A stretch of 52,346 bases of DNA, taken from positions 1 through 52,346 of the forward strand of contig NZ_JAIVFQ010000054.1 of the NCBI RefSeq assembly GCF_020829495.1, in the 5' to 3' direction. The DNA is from Nostoc favosum CHAB5714 (GTDB taxonomy: Bacteria > Cyanobacteriota > Cyanobacteriia > Cyanobacteriales > Nostocaceae). The notes beneath the pieces were generated by a model, which was not told the DNA's origin, did no database searches, and saw only the letters and a list, made by a program, of their open reading frames with translations. The translations under genes were made by a program, and so were the position numbers. This document shows positions 35,501 to 44,400 of the stretch, piece after piece. The first letter of the stretch is position 1. Each line of letters opens with the position of its first letter.

Positions 35501-37219
35501 ATAAATTAGATTTCGCAAATCTAAGCCTAAATGGGGCTGGAGTAATTCACAACAATGATCTACTTGTTGTCGAAATACTGACTCTGTGGCGTATAATTCT
35601 TTCCCCATGTTGAGATATTGGCTTCCCTGTCCTGGAAATAAAAAGGCAATTTCACGCCTTTCTTTAGGAGCAACCTGAGTCAAAATTTGCGTTCCATCAT
35701 TCAAAATCTGGATTGCTTCTGCTGTCGTTTGACACAATAGCATTTGCCGATGGTCAAAATCCTGTCGTCCTACTTGCAGGGTATACACCACATCCGCCAG
35801 ATTTATTTCTGGATGCTGTTTTAAATGACTAGCTAAATTAGCTGCGATCGCACTCAAAGCAGTGGGGTTTTTCGCTGATAAAATTAACAACTGCCAGGGA
35901 CGGGAAGCACTGGATGATATTATTATAGGTGCTTCCTCAAGAATCACATGGGCATTTGTCCCACCAATACCAAAGGAACTCACACCCGCACGGCGGGGAG
36001 TCTGATCGGTTTGCCAATCAGCTAAATTGGTGTTGACATAAAAAGGAGTCTTGGGAAAATCAATTTGGGGATTGGGCTGTTGGAAGTGCAAACTGGGGGG
36101 AACTTGTTTGTGTTTGAGCGCCAACACAGTTTTGATGAAACTGGCGATCCCAGCGGCAGCATCTAAGTGTCCAATGTTGCTTTTTACAGAGGCGATCGCA
36201 CAGTATCCTGTTTTGTCGGTTTGAGAGCGAAAGGCTTGAGTTAGAGCCGCAATTTCAATCGGATCGCCCAATGCTGTACCAGTACCGTGGGTTTCAATAT
36301 ACGTAATGGTTTCCGGGTTTACCTCCGCCACCGCTTGAGCCGCCCGAATCACGGCTGCTTGGGTATCAATTCGAGGGGCTGTATAACTAACTTTCAAAGC
36401 ACCATCATTATTGAGTGCCGATCCTTTAATTACAGCATCGATATAATCGCCATCTCGGAGAGCATCTTCAAGGCGCTTGAGAACAACAACACCTAAACCA
36501 CTACCTGCGATCGTTCCTTGAGCATCAGCATCAAAGGCTCGACAATGCCCATCTTGAGAGTAAATTCCCCCTTCTTGGTACAAATAACCCGTTGGACTGG
36601 ATAAAGATACACCCCCCGCCAATGCCATGTCACACTCTCCACTCAGCAAGCTTTGACACGCAAAATGCACGGCTACTAAGGATGTGGAACAAGCTGTTTG
36701 AATATCCACACTTGGGCCGCGCAAATTTAGTTTGTAGGAAACCCGTGTGGTGAGAAAATCCTTATCGTTGGATAAAAACAATTGATAGCGATTGACGTTG
36801 GCTTGAATCGTCGGATGAGAAATTAAATTCAATAGATAGCTGTTCATTGCAGAACCGGCATATACAGCGATCGCTCCTGCATAATTCTGGGCATTATATC
36901 CAGCATCTTCTAACGCTGACCAAGCACATTCTAAAAACAATCGATGCTGCGGATCGAGAATTTCTGCTTCTCTGGGGCTGAATCCAAAGAATTCGGCATC
37001 AAAGCATTCAATATTTTCTAAAGTTGCAGCTACTTTCACGTAGTCAGGATGTTGGAGTAGTGAAGGAGCTACACCACTTTTTTGTAATTGCTCATCAGTT
37101 AAAAGAGTAGTTGATTCTACACCATCCTGGAGATTTTGCCAGAATTCGTGTAAGTCACTGGCTCCGGGAAATTGTCCCGCCATGCCGATAATTGCTATTT
37201 CTAATCCGTTGTAGTTCAT
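32516..37219 (-). CDS. Type I PKS: KS-AT(malonyl)-KR-carrier protein
   Basis: 1567 residues, one module. KS (1-430) has the active Cys in DIQTACSTSL (about 176) and both histidines, in ETHGTGTALGDPIE and KSNIGHLDAAAG. AT (about 520-840) begins FLFPGQGSQ; its active-site motif is GNSIGE, with Asn where His is usual, and SHAFHSP marks malonyl-CoA specificity. KR (from about 1205) keeps Ser in QSSLSSVLGG and Tyr/Asn in AAYAAANA, but its NADPH motif reads VGDLTTGLG, not the usual TGGxGxxG. The carrier domain (about 1480-1560) has a PCP-like DLGGHSLLAIQA. No DH, ER or methyltransferase is present. It extends Gly from the upstream NRPS by two carbons; if the KR works the unit is 4-amino-3-hydroxybutyrate-like. 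Three mosaic-repeat insertions lie in AT and in the KR region. Confidence 0.94.
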   Translation of the reverse strand: MNYNGLEIAIIGMAGQFPGASDLHEFWQNLQDGVESTTLLTDEQLQKSGVAPSLLQHPDYVKVAATLENIECFDAEFFGFSPREAEILDPQHRLFLECAWSALEDAGYNAQNYAGAIAVYAGSAMNSYLLNLISHPTIQANVNRYQLFLSNDKDFLTTRVSYKLNLRGPSVDIQTACSTSLVAVHFACQSLLSGECDMALAGGVSLSSPTGYLYQEGGIYSQDGHCRAFDADAQGTIAGSGLGVVVLKRLEDALRDGDYIDAVIKGSALNNDGALKVSYTAPRIDTQAAVIRAAQAVAEVNPETITYIETHGTGTALGDPIEIAALTQAFRSQTDKTGYCAIASVKSNIGHLDAAAGIASFIKTVLALKHKQVPPSLHFQQPNPQIDFPKTPFYVNTNLADWQTDQTPRRAGVSSFGIGGTNAHVILEEAPIIISSSASRPWQLLILSAKNPTALSAIAANLASHLKQHPEINLADVVYTLQVGRQDFDHRQMLLCQTTAEAIQILNDGTQILTQVAPKERREIAFLFPGQGSQYLNMGKELYATESVFRQQVDHCCELLQPHLGLDLRNLIYPELNTPLSSPLTKGGQREVSDRVGGVLFSELKTAISQTSYTQSALFVIEYALAQLWISWGIQPQAMIGNSIGEYVAATYAGVFSLPDALKLVAMRGKLMQQCPPGAMLSVAMSADTLQPLLSGSLVIAANNAPQLSVVSGTEVEITQLEQYLNTQNITYRRLQTSHAFHSPLMDEIIAPFIDAFRGMNLRSPQIPFISNVTGDWITPEQATNPDYWATHLRQPVQFANGVTELLKEPNRILLEVGPGKTLTTLAKQQTHTQTILSSLRHPQENQSDVAFLLQTLGELWLAGVPVDWSGFYAHEQRHRLPLPTYSFQRQRYWIDPPALSSSLTPLATTGGTPATQWLPNASGGLERGEYASFSDWFYIPTWERSLSRPLVDLTEQRQCLLVLADNYDVGTEIVHTLQNAGHDVIIVTPGEKYEQPLYRTFTVNPQQKQDFVDLLEDLQLRELIPDRILHLWNLTSANEYQNQSYDLLYLAQAISSQSVKAAIPITVVTNDGQIVLGNEEINPLKAMVLAMGKVISQEIPQVSCRCVDIVVSKETDTRQRLVQQLIRECFSPANEVVVAYRGSHRWEQIFKPVRIPHPNPPLGKGRELEPHPSPALGKGRELDRAGGVLKSALPLRQGGNYLIVGDLTTGLGTVYADFLAQMPVRLILLSDVIPEAIKQSLDDASVDYMSENVDITDREQLKQAIAHAEQKFGQLHGVFYSTPMSNEHSMALLHQLTPNHWNYNYRTKVQGLFALAEVIGNKHLDFCLLQSSLSSVLGGLGLAAYAAANAVIDMFAVKQNQVSTFSWISINWDACRDDASEINSGFGANLAALALTPQEVWDATCRVLSLGLPEAVIVSKSSLHKRLEQWVIPKSSNGTKTESSTENAHTRPNLANEYIPPSNEIEQAIAQIWQELLGITPIGIHDNFFDLGGHSLLAIQAISRKRDRFGIELSMRNLLYEAPTVAAIAVVVAAQQPQDIEEMTALLTEIQSLSPTEVAQQLTTHE
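33650..33757. repeat. In-frame mosaic repeat before the KR NADPH motif
   Basis: CTCCCTCCCCTTACCAAGG occurs twice, read as HPNPPLGKGRELEPHPSPAL and GKGRELDRAGGV, about 20 residues before the KR motif VGDLTTGLG. Confidence 0.9.
34432..34532. repeat. In-frame repeat between AT and KR
   Basis: A unit with CACTGCGTTGCGGGGGTTCC and CCCCGTTGTAGCAAGTGGCG is read as TTGGTPATQWLPNASGGLER between the post-AT linker (YWIDPP) and the KR structural region. The reverse orientation of the same unit lies at 46590-46665. Confidence 0.85.
35425..35490. repeat. In-frame repeat in the AT domain
   Basis: CCCCCTTGGTAAGGGGGGAT and flanks, read as NTPLSSPLTKGGQREVSDRV, between FPGQGSQ and GNSIGE of the acyltransferase. 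Confidence 0.85.
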
Positions 37220-37295
37220 ATATAAATTTTTTGAAACGTAGACGCTGCATCGGCTTGCCGCAGGCTACCGCTAAGACGCAGATGACAGAAGAAGG
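37220..37295. repeat. Short spacer with dispersed repeat
   Basis: ACGTAGACGCTGCATCGGCT, followed by TGCCGCAGGCTACCGC, matches the unit at 2163-2200. No gene or clear regulatory site is seen. Confidence 0.6.
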
Positions 37296-40200
37296 TTAAT
37301 TTGGTTTAATTTGCTGATTTTCTACAAGCTGTTGGCGGCGTTGCAGAAGTCGCTGTTTACCCGTTTCTAGCTGGACAATTCTAGATTCAACTTCGCCATC
37401 AAGTAAAGTGGAGGCGGTGGTTTGGGCTAAATAGGTGGATAGGGAACTAATTGTGGAATAACGGAATAACTCTACTAGAGGAATATCTTGATTTAAGCGA
37501 TCGCGCAACTGTCCTTGCATTCTTACCATCAGTAAGGAATGTCCTCCTAACTCAAAGAAATTATCATGGATGCCGATGGTGTCAACATGGAGTAATTCTT
37601 GCCAAATGTCAGCGATTTTTTGCTCGATTTGTGTCTGCGGCAAAATCAAAGATGTCGCCAGTGCTGAAAGCGAGTTATTTGGCGCGGGTAGTGCTTGGCG
37701 GTTCACTTTACCGTTGGGTGTAAGAGGTAATTGCTCTAGGACGACAAACACCACAGGTATCATATACGCTGGCAATTTTGTTGCTAAAAAGGAACGTATA
37801 GCTGTAACCCCACCCGCCTTGCCAAGGACAGGGTTGGGAAGGGGTTCTAGCTCCCTCCCCTTAGCAAGGGGAGGGTTGGGGAGGGGTGTATTGTGGACAA
37901 CATACGCTACTAAACGACGCTCTCCCGGTTCATCTTCTTGCACAGTAACCACAGCCTGCGCCACTTCTGGATGTTGATTGAGTACCGATTCAATCTCTCC
38001 CAACTCAATGCGAAAGCCCCGAATTTTTACTTGGTTATCCAATCTACCTAAGTATTCTAAATTACCAGACGGTAGATAACGAACGCGATCGCCTGTTTTG
38101 TATAGGGCATTGGGCATTGGGCATGGGGCATTGGGCATTGGGGATGAGTCTTTGATACTCGTGAATGAGTCTTTAATACTCGCTGACGAGTCTTTGAACT
38201 GGGTTAATGAGTCTTTGATACTCGCTGACGAGTCTTTGAACTGGGTTAATGAGTCTTTGATACTCGCTGACGAGTCTTTAATACTCGCTGACGAGTTTTT
38301 GATACTCGTGAATGAGTCTTTAATACTCGCCGACGAGTCTTTGAACTCCGTTAATGAGTCTTTGATCTCCACTCCTCTGCTCAAGAGCTCCCTGCTCCCT
38401 GCTCCCTGCTCCCCAATCCCCAGTCCCCAGCGATGCACTGAGCAAGTCGTTGTGTCCCCAATCCCCAGTCCCCAATCCCCAACAAAAGGATTCGACACAA
38501 ACCGTTCTGCGGTTAAATCTGGTCTTTGCCAATAACCCCGTGCAACTCCCGTACCACCGATGTAGAGTTCTCCGGGTACACCCACGGGAACTGGTTGCAA
38601 ATGGTTGTCGAGGACGTAAAATTGAGTGTTGGCAATGGGACGACCTATGGTAACAGGTTCGCTTGCTGTCACTTTTTGGAGAGATGACCAAATTGTGGTT
38701 TCTGTTGGCCCGTAAAGGTTCCAGACTTCTTGACTGGATGATAGAAGTTGTGCGGCGAGGAAGCTATCTAATGCTTCTCCACCGCAGAGAATTTTTAAGT
38801 CTGGTTTGCCTTGCCAACCACTTGTTAAAAGTAACCGCCAAGTTGCAGGGGTAGCTTGCATGACGGTGATTTGATGTTGTTCTATAGCGGCTGTTAATTG
38901 GCTGGGGTCAATTAGGGCGGTTTGGCGAGTGAGGATGAGTTGAGCACCTGCAATTATGGGTAAAAACAGTTCCAAGGCGGCTATGTCAAAAGCGATTGTC
39001 GTGCTTGCTAAAAGACGATCACTGGCGGTAATTGAGAACTGCTGCTTCAATGCTGTGAGAATATTGACAAGCGATCGCATTTCCACCATCACCCCTTTTG
39101 GTGTGCCGGTGGAACCAGAGGTGTAAATCAAATAAGCTAAATTTGCTAGACTTCCTTGACATTCAGGATTTTTTATGCTGCATTGAGCGATCGCTTTCCA
39201 ATCTGTATCGAGACAGATTACCTCATAGTTTGGGCATGGGGCATGGGGCATGGGGCATGGGGCATTGGTTATTTTTTCTCCCCCCACTTCTCCCACTTCC
39301 CCTACTCCCTCATCTCCCCCTACTCCCTCATCTCCCCCTACTCCCCCAAGGCTAGATTCAGTCAGCAGCAACGCAATCTGAGCATCCTCAATCATGAAGC
39401 GCAGACGTTCAGCCGGATAACTGGGATCGAGAGGAATGTATGCGGCTCCAGTTTTGAGGATACCTAATAGTGCTATAAGTAATTGTGGCGAACGCTCTAA
39501 ATAAACTCCGATCCGTGCCTCTGGCACAATTCCCAATTTTTGGAGATAATGAGCCATTTGATTGGCTTTGGCATTTAATTCGCCATAGCTAAGACTGTAT
39601 TCCTCAAATACAACTGCTGTTGCATCGGGTGTTTCCTTTACTTGTTGCGCGAACAATTCATGTAAACATTGGTTGGGGATTTCCCTAGCTGTATTATTCC
39701 AGTCAACTAGTATTTGCTGCTGTTGTATCGGGGAAAGTAATGGCAGTTGTACCAAAAGACAATCACCCTGAGTCAGCATCCCTAATAATAAGGTTTCTAG
39801 CTGTTGTAATAATTGGGTAATATTGTCTTCGGTGTAGCGATCGCGATCGGATAATAGTCTTAAAGTAAGCTGAGAATCTGCCACTGCATACAGTGTTAAA
39901 GGATAATTTGTTTGCTCTGTGGCATGGATATTACGAATTTGCACTGTTTCCAAGGATTGCTTGAGGGTAGGTTCCACAGGATAATTTTCAAACACTACCA
40001 AGGTTTCAAACAATGGCAGAGAACGGGGAACTTCGCTGCAACGTTGAATATCCGTCAAGTTACTGTATTCGTATTGCCGTATTTCTACTTGCTGTAATTG
40101 GATGTTTTGCAACCAAGAATATAATTTTTGCTGTGGTGAGACTGATACTCGTAGTGGTAATGTATTGACAAACAGCCCCACCATCGATTCAACACCTGTT

Positions 40201-41078
40201 AGCGTGCCTGGACGACCGGAACAGACAGTACCAAATAGGATATCTATTTCCCCACTGTAACGACTTAACAATAGAGCAAAAGCTGCCTGTACAAGAGTGT
40301 TGAGAGTAATTTGGTGTTGTTTGGCGAAATTGTATAGTTGCTGCGTTTGCTCACAAGTTAGGTGAATGCTTTGCTCAGTATAATGGGTGGATAAATTATC
40401 AGGTCGAGCATCCCCAGGTTGTCCAATACCCAAGCGGGTGGGAGTTGTAAATCCCTGTAAATGCTGTTTCCAAAATGCTTCTGCTTGGGAAACATCTTGC
40501 TGCTGCAACCAAGCGATGTAGTCTCGATAAGGACGTGGGTTAGATAGTCTCGGTGTTTGTCCCTGGATGTATGCGCCGTAAATCATCAGAAATTCCTGAA
40601 GCAAAATCGGCATTGACCAACCATCTAACAGTAGATGGTGATAACTCCAGACAAATTGATATACTGCTGGTGCAAGTTGGATAAGAGTGATGTGCATTAG
40701 GGGCGCTTGCGATAAGCTAAATCCCTGTTGTCGCTCTTTTTGTAGTATTGTTGCGAGTTCCTTTTGTTGGGCGGTGGTAGAATAATTGCGCCAGTCAAGA
40801 TGAGTGATGGGACATTTTACTTGTTTGCCGACTACTTGCAATGGTTTTTCTAACTTATCCCAAACAAATGCTGTTCGTAACACGGTGTGGCGATTGACTA
40901 AATGTTGCCAAGCTTCCTCAAAAGCCGGAATATTTAAACTACCGTGTAATTCATAGCTTACTTGGATGACATAAGCCCCAGAATTGGGAGCATAAAGGCT
41001 ATGGAACAGCATACCCTGCTGCATGGGTGAGAGGGGATAAATATCTTGAATGGCTTGGCGGTTTAGGGTTGTGTTCAC
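37296..41078 (-). CDS. NRPS: C-A(Gly)-PCP
   Basis: 1260 residues. The start is the GTG at 41078, with GAGG seven bases upstream. The C domain opens DIYPLSPMQQGMLFHSLY, the type that takes a D-configured donor, matching the E domain of the preceding gene; HHLLLDGWS is intact. The A domain (from about 476) has pocket D-I-L-Q-L-G-L-I-W-K, glycine, and closely resembles the Gly A domain of the 15552-24083 gene. It carries a heptad insertion between A2 and A3 (GDEGVGGDEGVGEVGE), the 11-unit 21-bp array between A6 and A7 (about 902-978), and a mosaic repeat between A8 and A10. The PCP is ELGGHSLLMVRM (about 1183). The basic, Gln-rich tail (QLVENQQIKPN) may dock with the PKS that follows after 76 bp. 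Confidence 0.94.
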   Translation of the reverse strand: MNTTLNRQAIQDIYPLSPMQQGMLFHSLYAPNSGAYVIQVSYELHGSLNIPAFEEAWQHLVNRHTVLRTAFVWDKLEKPLQVVGKQVKCPITHLDWRNYSTTAQQKELATILQKERQQGFSLSQAPLMHITLIQLAPAVYQFVWSYHHLLLDGWSMPILLQEFLMIYGAYIQGQTPRLSNPRPYRDYIAWLQQQDVSQAEAFWKQHLQGFTTPTRLGIGQPGDARPDNLSTHYTEQSIHLTCEQTQQLYNFAKQHQITLNTLVQAAFALLLSRYSGEIDILFGTVCSGRPGTLTGVESMVGLFVNTLPLRVSVSPQQKLYSWLQNIQLQQVEIRQYEYSNLTDIQRCSEVPRSLPLFETLVVFENYPVEPTLKQSLETVQIRNIHATEQTNYPLTLYAVADSQLTLRLLSDRDRYTEDNITQLLQQLETLLLGMLTQGDCLLVQLPLLSPIQQQQILVDWNNTAREIPNQCLHELFAQQVKETPDATAVVFEEYSLSYGELNAKANQMAHYLQKLGIVPEARIGVYLERSPQLLIALLGILKTGAAYIPLDPSYPAERLRFMIEDAQIALLLTESSLGGVGGDEGVGGDEGVGEVGEVGGEKITNAPCPMPHAPCPNYEVICLDTDWKAIAQCSIKNPECQGSLANLAYLIYTSGSTGTPKGVMVEMRSLVNILTALKQQFSITASDRLLASTTIAFDIAALELFLPIIAGAQLILTRQTALIDPSQLTAAIEQHQITVMQATPATWRLLLTSGWQGKPDLKILCGGEALDSFLAAQLLSSSQEVWNLYGPTETTIWSSLQKVTASEPVTIGRPIANTQFYVLDNHLQPVPVGVPGELYIGGTGVARGYWQRPDLTAERFVSNPFVGDWGLGIGDTTTCSVHRWGLGIGEQGAGSRELLSRGVEIKDSLTEFKDSSASIKDSFTSIKNSSASIKDSSASIKDSLTQFKDSSASIKDSLTQFKDSSASIKDSFTSIKDSSPMPNAPCPMPNALYKTGDRVRYLPSGNLEYLGRLDNQVKIRGFRIELGEIESVLNQHPEVAQAVVTVQEDEPGERRLVAYVVHNTPLPNPPLAKGRELEPLPNPVLGKAGGVTAIRSFLATKLPAYMIPVVFVVLEQLPLTPNGKVNRQALPAPNNSLSALATSLILPQTQIEQKIADIWQELLHVDTIGIHDNFFELGGHSLLMVRMQGQLRDRLNQDIPLVELFRYSTISSLSTYLAQTTASTLLDGEVESRIVQLETGKQRLLQRRQQLVENQQIKPN
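37806..37888. repeat. In-frame mosaic repeat between A8 and A10 (Gly A domain)
   Basis: Read as TPLPNPPLAKGRELEPLPNP and VLGKAGGV. Same insertion point and same flanking words as at 21132-21192. Confidence 0.9.
38104..38482. repeat. A6-A7 loop insertion with 11-unit 21-bp array (Gly A domain)
   Basis: GGGCATT heptads (38104-38142), eleven 21-bp units (38143-38373) encoding SIKDSSA, SIKDSFT, FKDSLTQ and related heptads, then CTCCCTG and CCCCAGT repeats. One unit has Asn replacing Asp (SIKNS). Two units carry the variant GAACTGGGTTAATGAG, in which the right hairpin arm is lost. Confidence 0.94.
39230..39352. repeat. In-frame short tandem repeats between A2 and A3
   Basis: GGGGCAT heptads followed by CCCTACTCCCTCATCT-type repeats, read as GGVGGDEGVGGDEGVGEV and ITNAPCPMPHAPCP, before the EVICLDTDW segment of the Gly A domain. 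Confidence 0.9.
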
Positions 41079-41158
41079 TGTTTATCCTCTGTCTCAAAAT
41101 TCGGTGTTGCTAAATATAAATAAGAAATTTTCACGCAGAGGCGCACAGAGAAAGATTT

Positions 41159-41286
41159 ATATCAAGTCCGGTTAATCACTTACGATATGTCATTGCGAGT
41201 GGAACAAAGCAATCGCAAGAGATTGGGATTACTTCACTCCGCTATCGCTACGTTCGTAATGACAAGTATTCTAGCGGACTTGATAT
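41159..41286. mobile_element. MITE-like element with ATATCAAGTCCG termini
   Basis: ATATCAAGTCCG at 41159-41170 is the exact reverse complement of 41275-41286. Inside, TGTCATTGCGAG (41189-41200) and CGTAATGACA (41255-41264) form a second, imperfect inverted pair, as in the common cyanobacterial GTCATTGCGAG repeats. The 128 bp have no coding capacity for a transposase, so any mobility would depend on one elsewhere. Confidence 0.7.
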
Positions 41287-41434
41287 TACTCCACCCTAAC
41301 CCTAAGAGATGTATTGGGGAGGGAACCGGATTTCTGCTCTCCCCCCTTGACAAGGGCGGTGATACCTGAATAAGGGGATGGGTTTTGTCCATGTGTCGCA
41401 TTCTTTTTTCAAATTGCTATAACTTCTGAGGAGT
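41287..41434. repeat. Rest of intergenic region, mosaic repeat
   Basis: Bases 41291-41365 hold CCACCCTAACCCTAAGAGAT, GTATTGGGGAGGGAACCGGA and CCCCCCTTGACAAGGGCGG, pieces of the dispersed family. The last 70 bases before the stop of the upstream gene show no feature. Confidence 0.65.
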
Positions 41435-44400
41435 TTAGAATTGTTGATGCTCAAAATTGACCATTTCTAGCACTTGGTCTAATGTTTGTTGGTCTAAGTT
41501 TGCTAATTCAAAATCGGAGGGCGTATAGCCGGCGTTATCGGGGGTTTGACAGTGGGTGATTATTTGTTGTAAGTAAGTGCAGAAGTCGGTAGCTAGTTGT
41601 TCAATGGTTGTTTTTTGATACTGTTTGCGGCTATATATGCAGTCAAATTGTAATTGCCCTGACCGCACAAAACCATTGATTTCAATGCGATAGCGTCGAT
41701 GTTGTTGTGAATCTTGGGGTGTACCACTAGAGATAGAATCACAAAGGGTAAAGGGTAAATCTTCTCCCTGTCCCCTGTCAACTGTCAACTGTCCCAGATA
41801 GTTAAAGTTAATCTCTGGGGATGGGAGAGTCTGTAAGCGATCGCTGATTTTGTTGGATTTGCTAAGATAACGGAGTAGTCCGTAGTTAAATCCGCGATTT
41901 GGCACTATCCGCAATTGTTCTTTGATAGCTTTGAGCTTTTCGCCCCAATTGTCGCTGCTTTCAACTTGCAACAATAGGGGATATATGACTGTAAACCAGC
42001 CCACGGTACGAGATACATCTATCTCTACTCCAGGAAAATCCCGCCCGTAATTTTCCAAATCAATCAAGACTAAATCCTCTTTTGTCCATGTCGAGATTGC
42101 TTGTGTGCAGGCAGTCAATAACACATCATTAATTTGGGTGTTGTACGCTGAGGGGACTTGTTTAAGTAATGCTTGTGTCTCTACTGCTGAGAGAGTTATG
42201 GTAATGGCATCAGCATCGGCTATCGTGTTACTACCATCGAGATAATCTACTGGTAGGGGTTTAACTGTTTGGCGTAGGCTAAGCCCGCCGCAGGCATCGC
42301 TTGATAGCCAGTAATCAAGTTCTTCTGATAAAGTTGTTGATGATGATGCTAGCCATTGTAACTGTTCTGCCCAAGCTGCAAAAGCAGTGGTTTTTGGCGG
42401 TAAATCAATAGTTTTCCCTTGAATTAGTTGGCTTAAAGCCGTCTGCAAATCTTCTAGGAGAATACGCCAGGAAATTGCATCTATTACCAAATGATGAATC
42501 ACTATTAATAGGCGAGATTCTTCACCCAAATCAAAATTAGCCACCCGCAGCAATGAACCGTGGGTAATATTTAAACTTTCTTGCAGTTGGCTAGAAATTT
42601 CTCTCATCGCCGCTTCTTGTCGCGTCGCCGATAACGCCGATAAATCACAACAAACGTAGGGAATATCATCATCTGGCTCGACAATTGTAGCTTGCCATTC
42701 CACTTTCCTCTTACATTGGGCTATGACCCCCTCTAACTCCCCCTCTTGCGAAGTTGGGAGAACCGGAAATTTCCCCCAATGCATCGGGGCGATTAAGGGG
42801 GGTAAATCCAGGGCTTGTGCTTCATTACCAAGATGTGTGTACACCGTAGCCTCTTGGTAAGAGGAGGATGGGTAGGGTTTTACAAACCGACTCCGCAGCA
42901 CATCATGATGCTGTAATAGTTTTTTCAAAGCTGAGATGAGAATTGCTGGCTGTAATTTCTGCTTCGCCTGCAAAAACACCGCTTGATTGAAGTGATGTAG
43001 ATTCGCCAACTCTTGCTCAAAAAACCAATGTTGAATGGGTGTGAGTGGTACAGAACCTGTAACTATACCTTGCTGGGCGTGAGTTGCTAAGACAGGGGTA
43101 ACAACTGCTGCTAATTCTGCGATAGTTTGGTACTGGAAAAGCTGTTTAGGAGTCAGTTGCAACCCTGCTTGATTAGCACGGCTAATCACTTGAATCGCCA
43201 GAATTGAGTCTCCACCTAGTCCAAAAAAGTTATCATGGATGCCGACTTGAGGCAGATGCAAAAGTGATGACCAGATATTGACTAGTATCGCCTCTATATC
43301 AGTACGTGGTAAAATTACATCCTGCTCGTTTGGTAGTTCTGGTGCTGGTAGCATCCGCCGATCTACTTTACCATTAAGCGTTAGCGGTAAAGTTTCCAAC
43401 GGGATAAAAAAGTTAGGAATCAAGTAATCTGGTAGCCGTTGTTGAAGAAATTGCCGCAGTTCAGTTAGAGAAATCTGTTCCAATTTTGTGTGTTGTACAA
43501 AGTAAGCTAAAAGCCGCTTATGCTGTGATTTCAACTCGTCAGCAATTACCACACAATCTTGTACACTTGGATGTTGAGCGAGTACTGATTCAATCTCACC
43601 TAACTCAATCCGAAAACCTCGGATTTTGACTTGATTATCCAATCGTCCCAAGTACTCAATATTACCATCTGGCAGGTAACGGGCGCGATCGCCGGTTTTG
43701 TAAAGGATGGGCATTGGGGATTGGGCATTGGGCATTGGGGATTGGGCATTGGGCATGGTTATTCTCCTTGTCCCCTTGTCTCCTTGTCCTCCTTGTCCTC
43801 CTTGTCCCCCTTGTCCCCCCACTCCCCACTCCCTAATAAAAGGATTCGGGACAAACCTTTGGGCTGTTAACTCTGCTCGATTCACGTAGCCACGGGCGAG
43901 TCCATCACCTGCAATATATAATTCACCTGTGATGCCGATGGGTACAGGGTTAAGGTAGCGGTCGAGAATGTAAACTTGGGTATTAGCGATCGCTCGACCA
44001 ATAGGAACAGTATGATTTATTTGTTTGGCATCCTTTATCATATAGCAACAAGTGAAGGTAGTCCCTTCAGTGGGGCCATAGCCGTTGATGACGCGACATT
44101 GAGGATAGGTTTCCAGAAGCTTTTTAATATGAACAGCAGATAAAACATCACCGCCAGCCAATAATTGTTTCACGGCTTTCAAGCTAGCGAGATGTTCATC
44201 GACCATCAGGTGGAATAAGCCTGCTGTTAGCCAAAGAGTGGTAATTTGATGTTGTGCGATCGCATTTGCTAATTCTTCTAGCGTTGGCTGCTGACTCGGC
44301 AAAATTACCAAGCGTGCGCCGTTGAGTAGCGCCCCCCAAATTTCAAAGGTAGAAGCATCAAATACAACCGGGGCCGTTTGGAGTAAAATTTCATCGCCAC

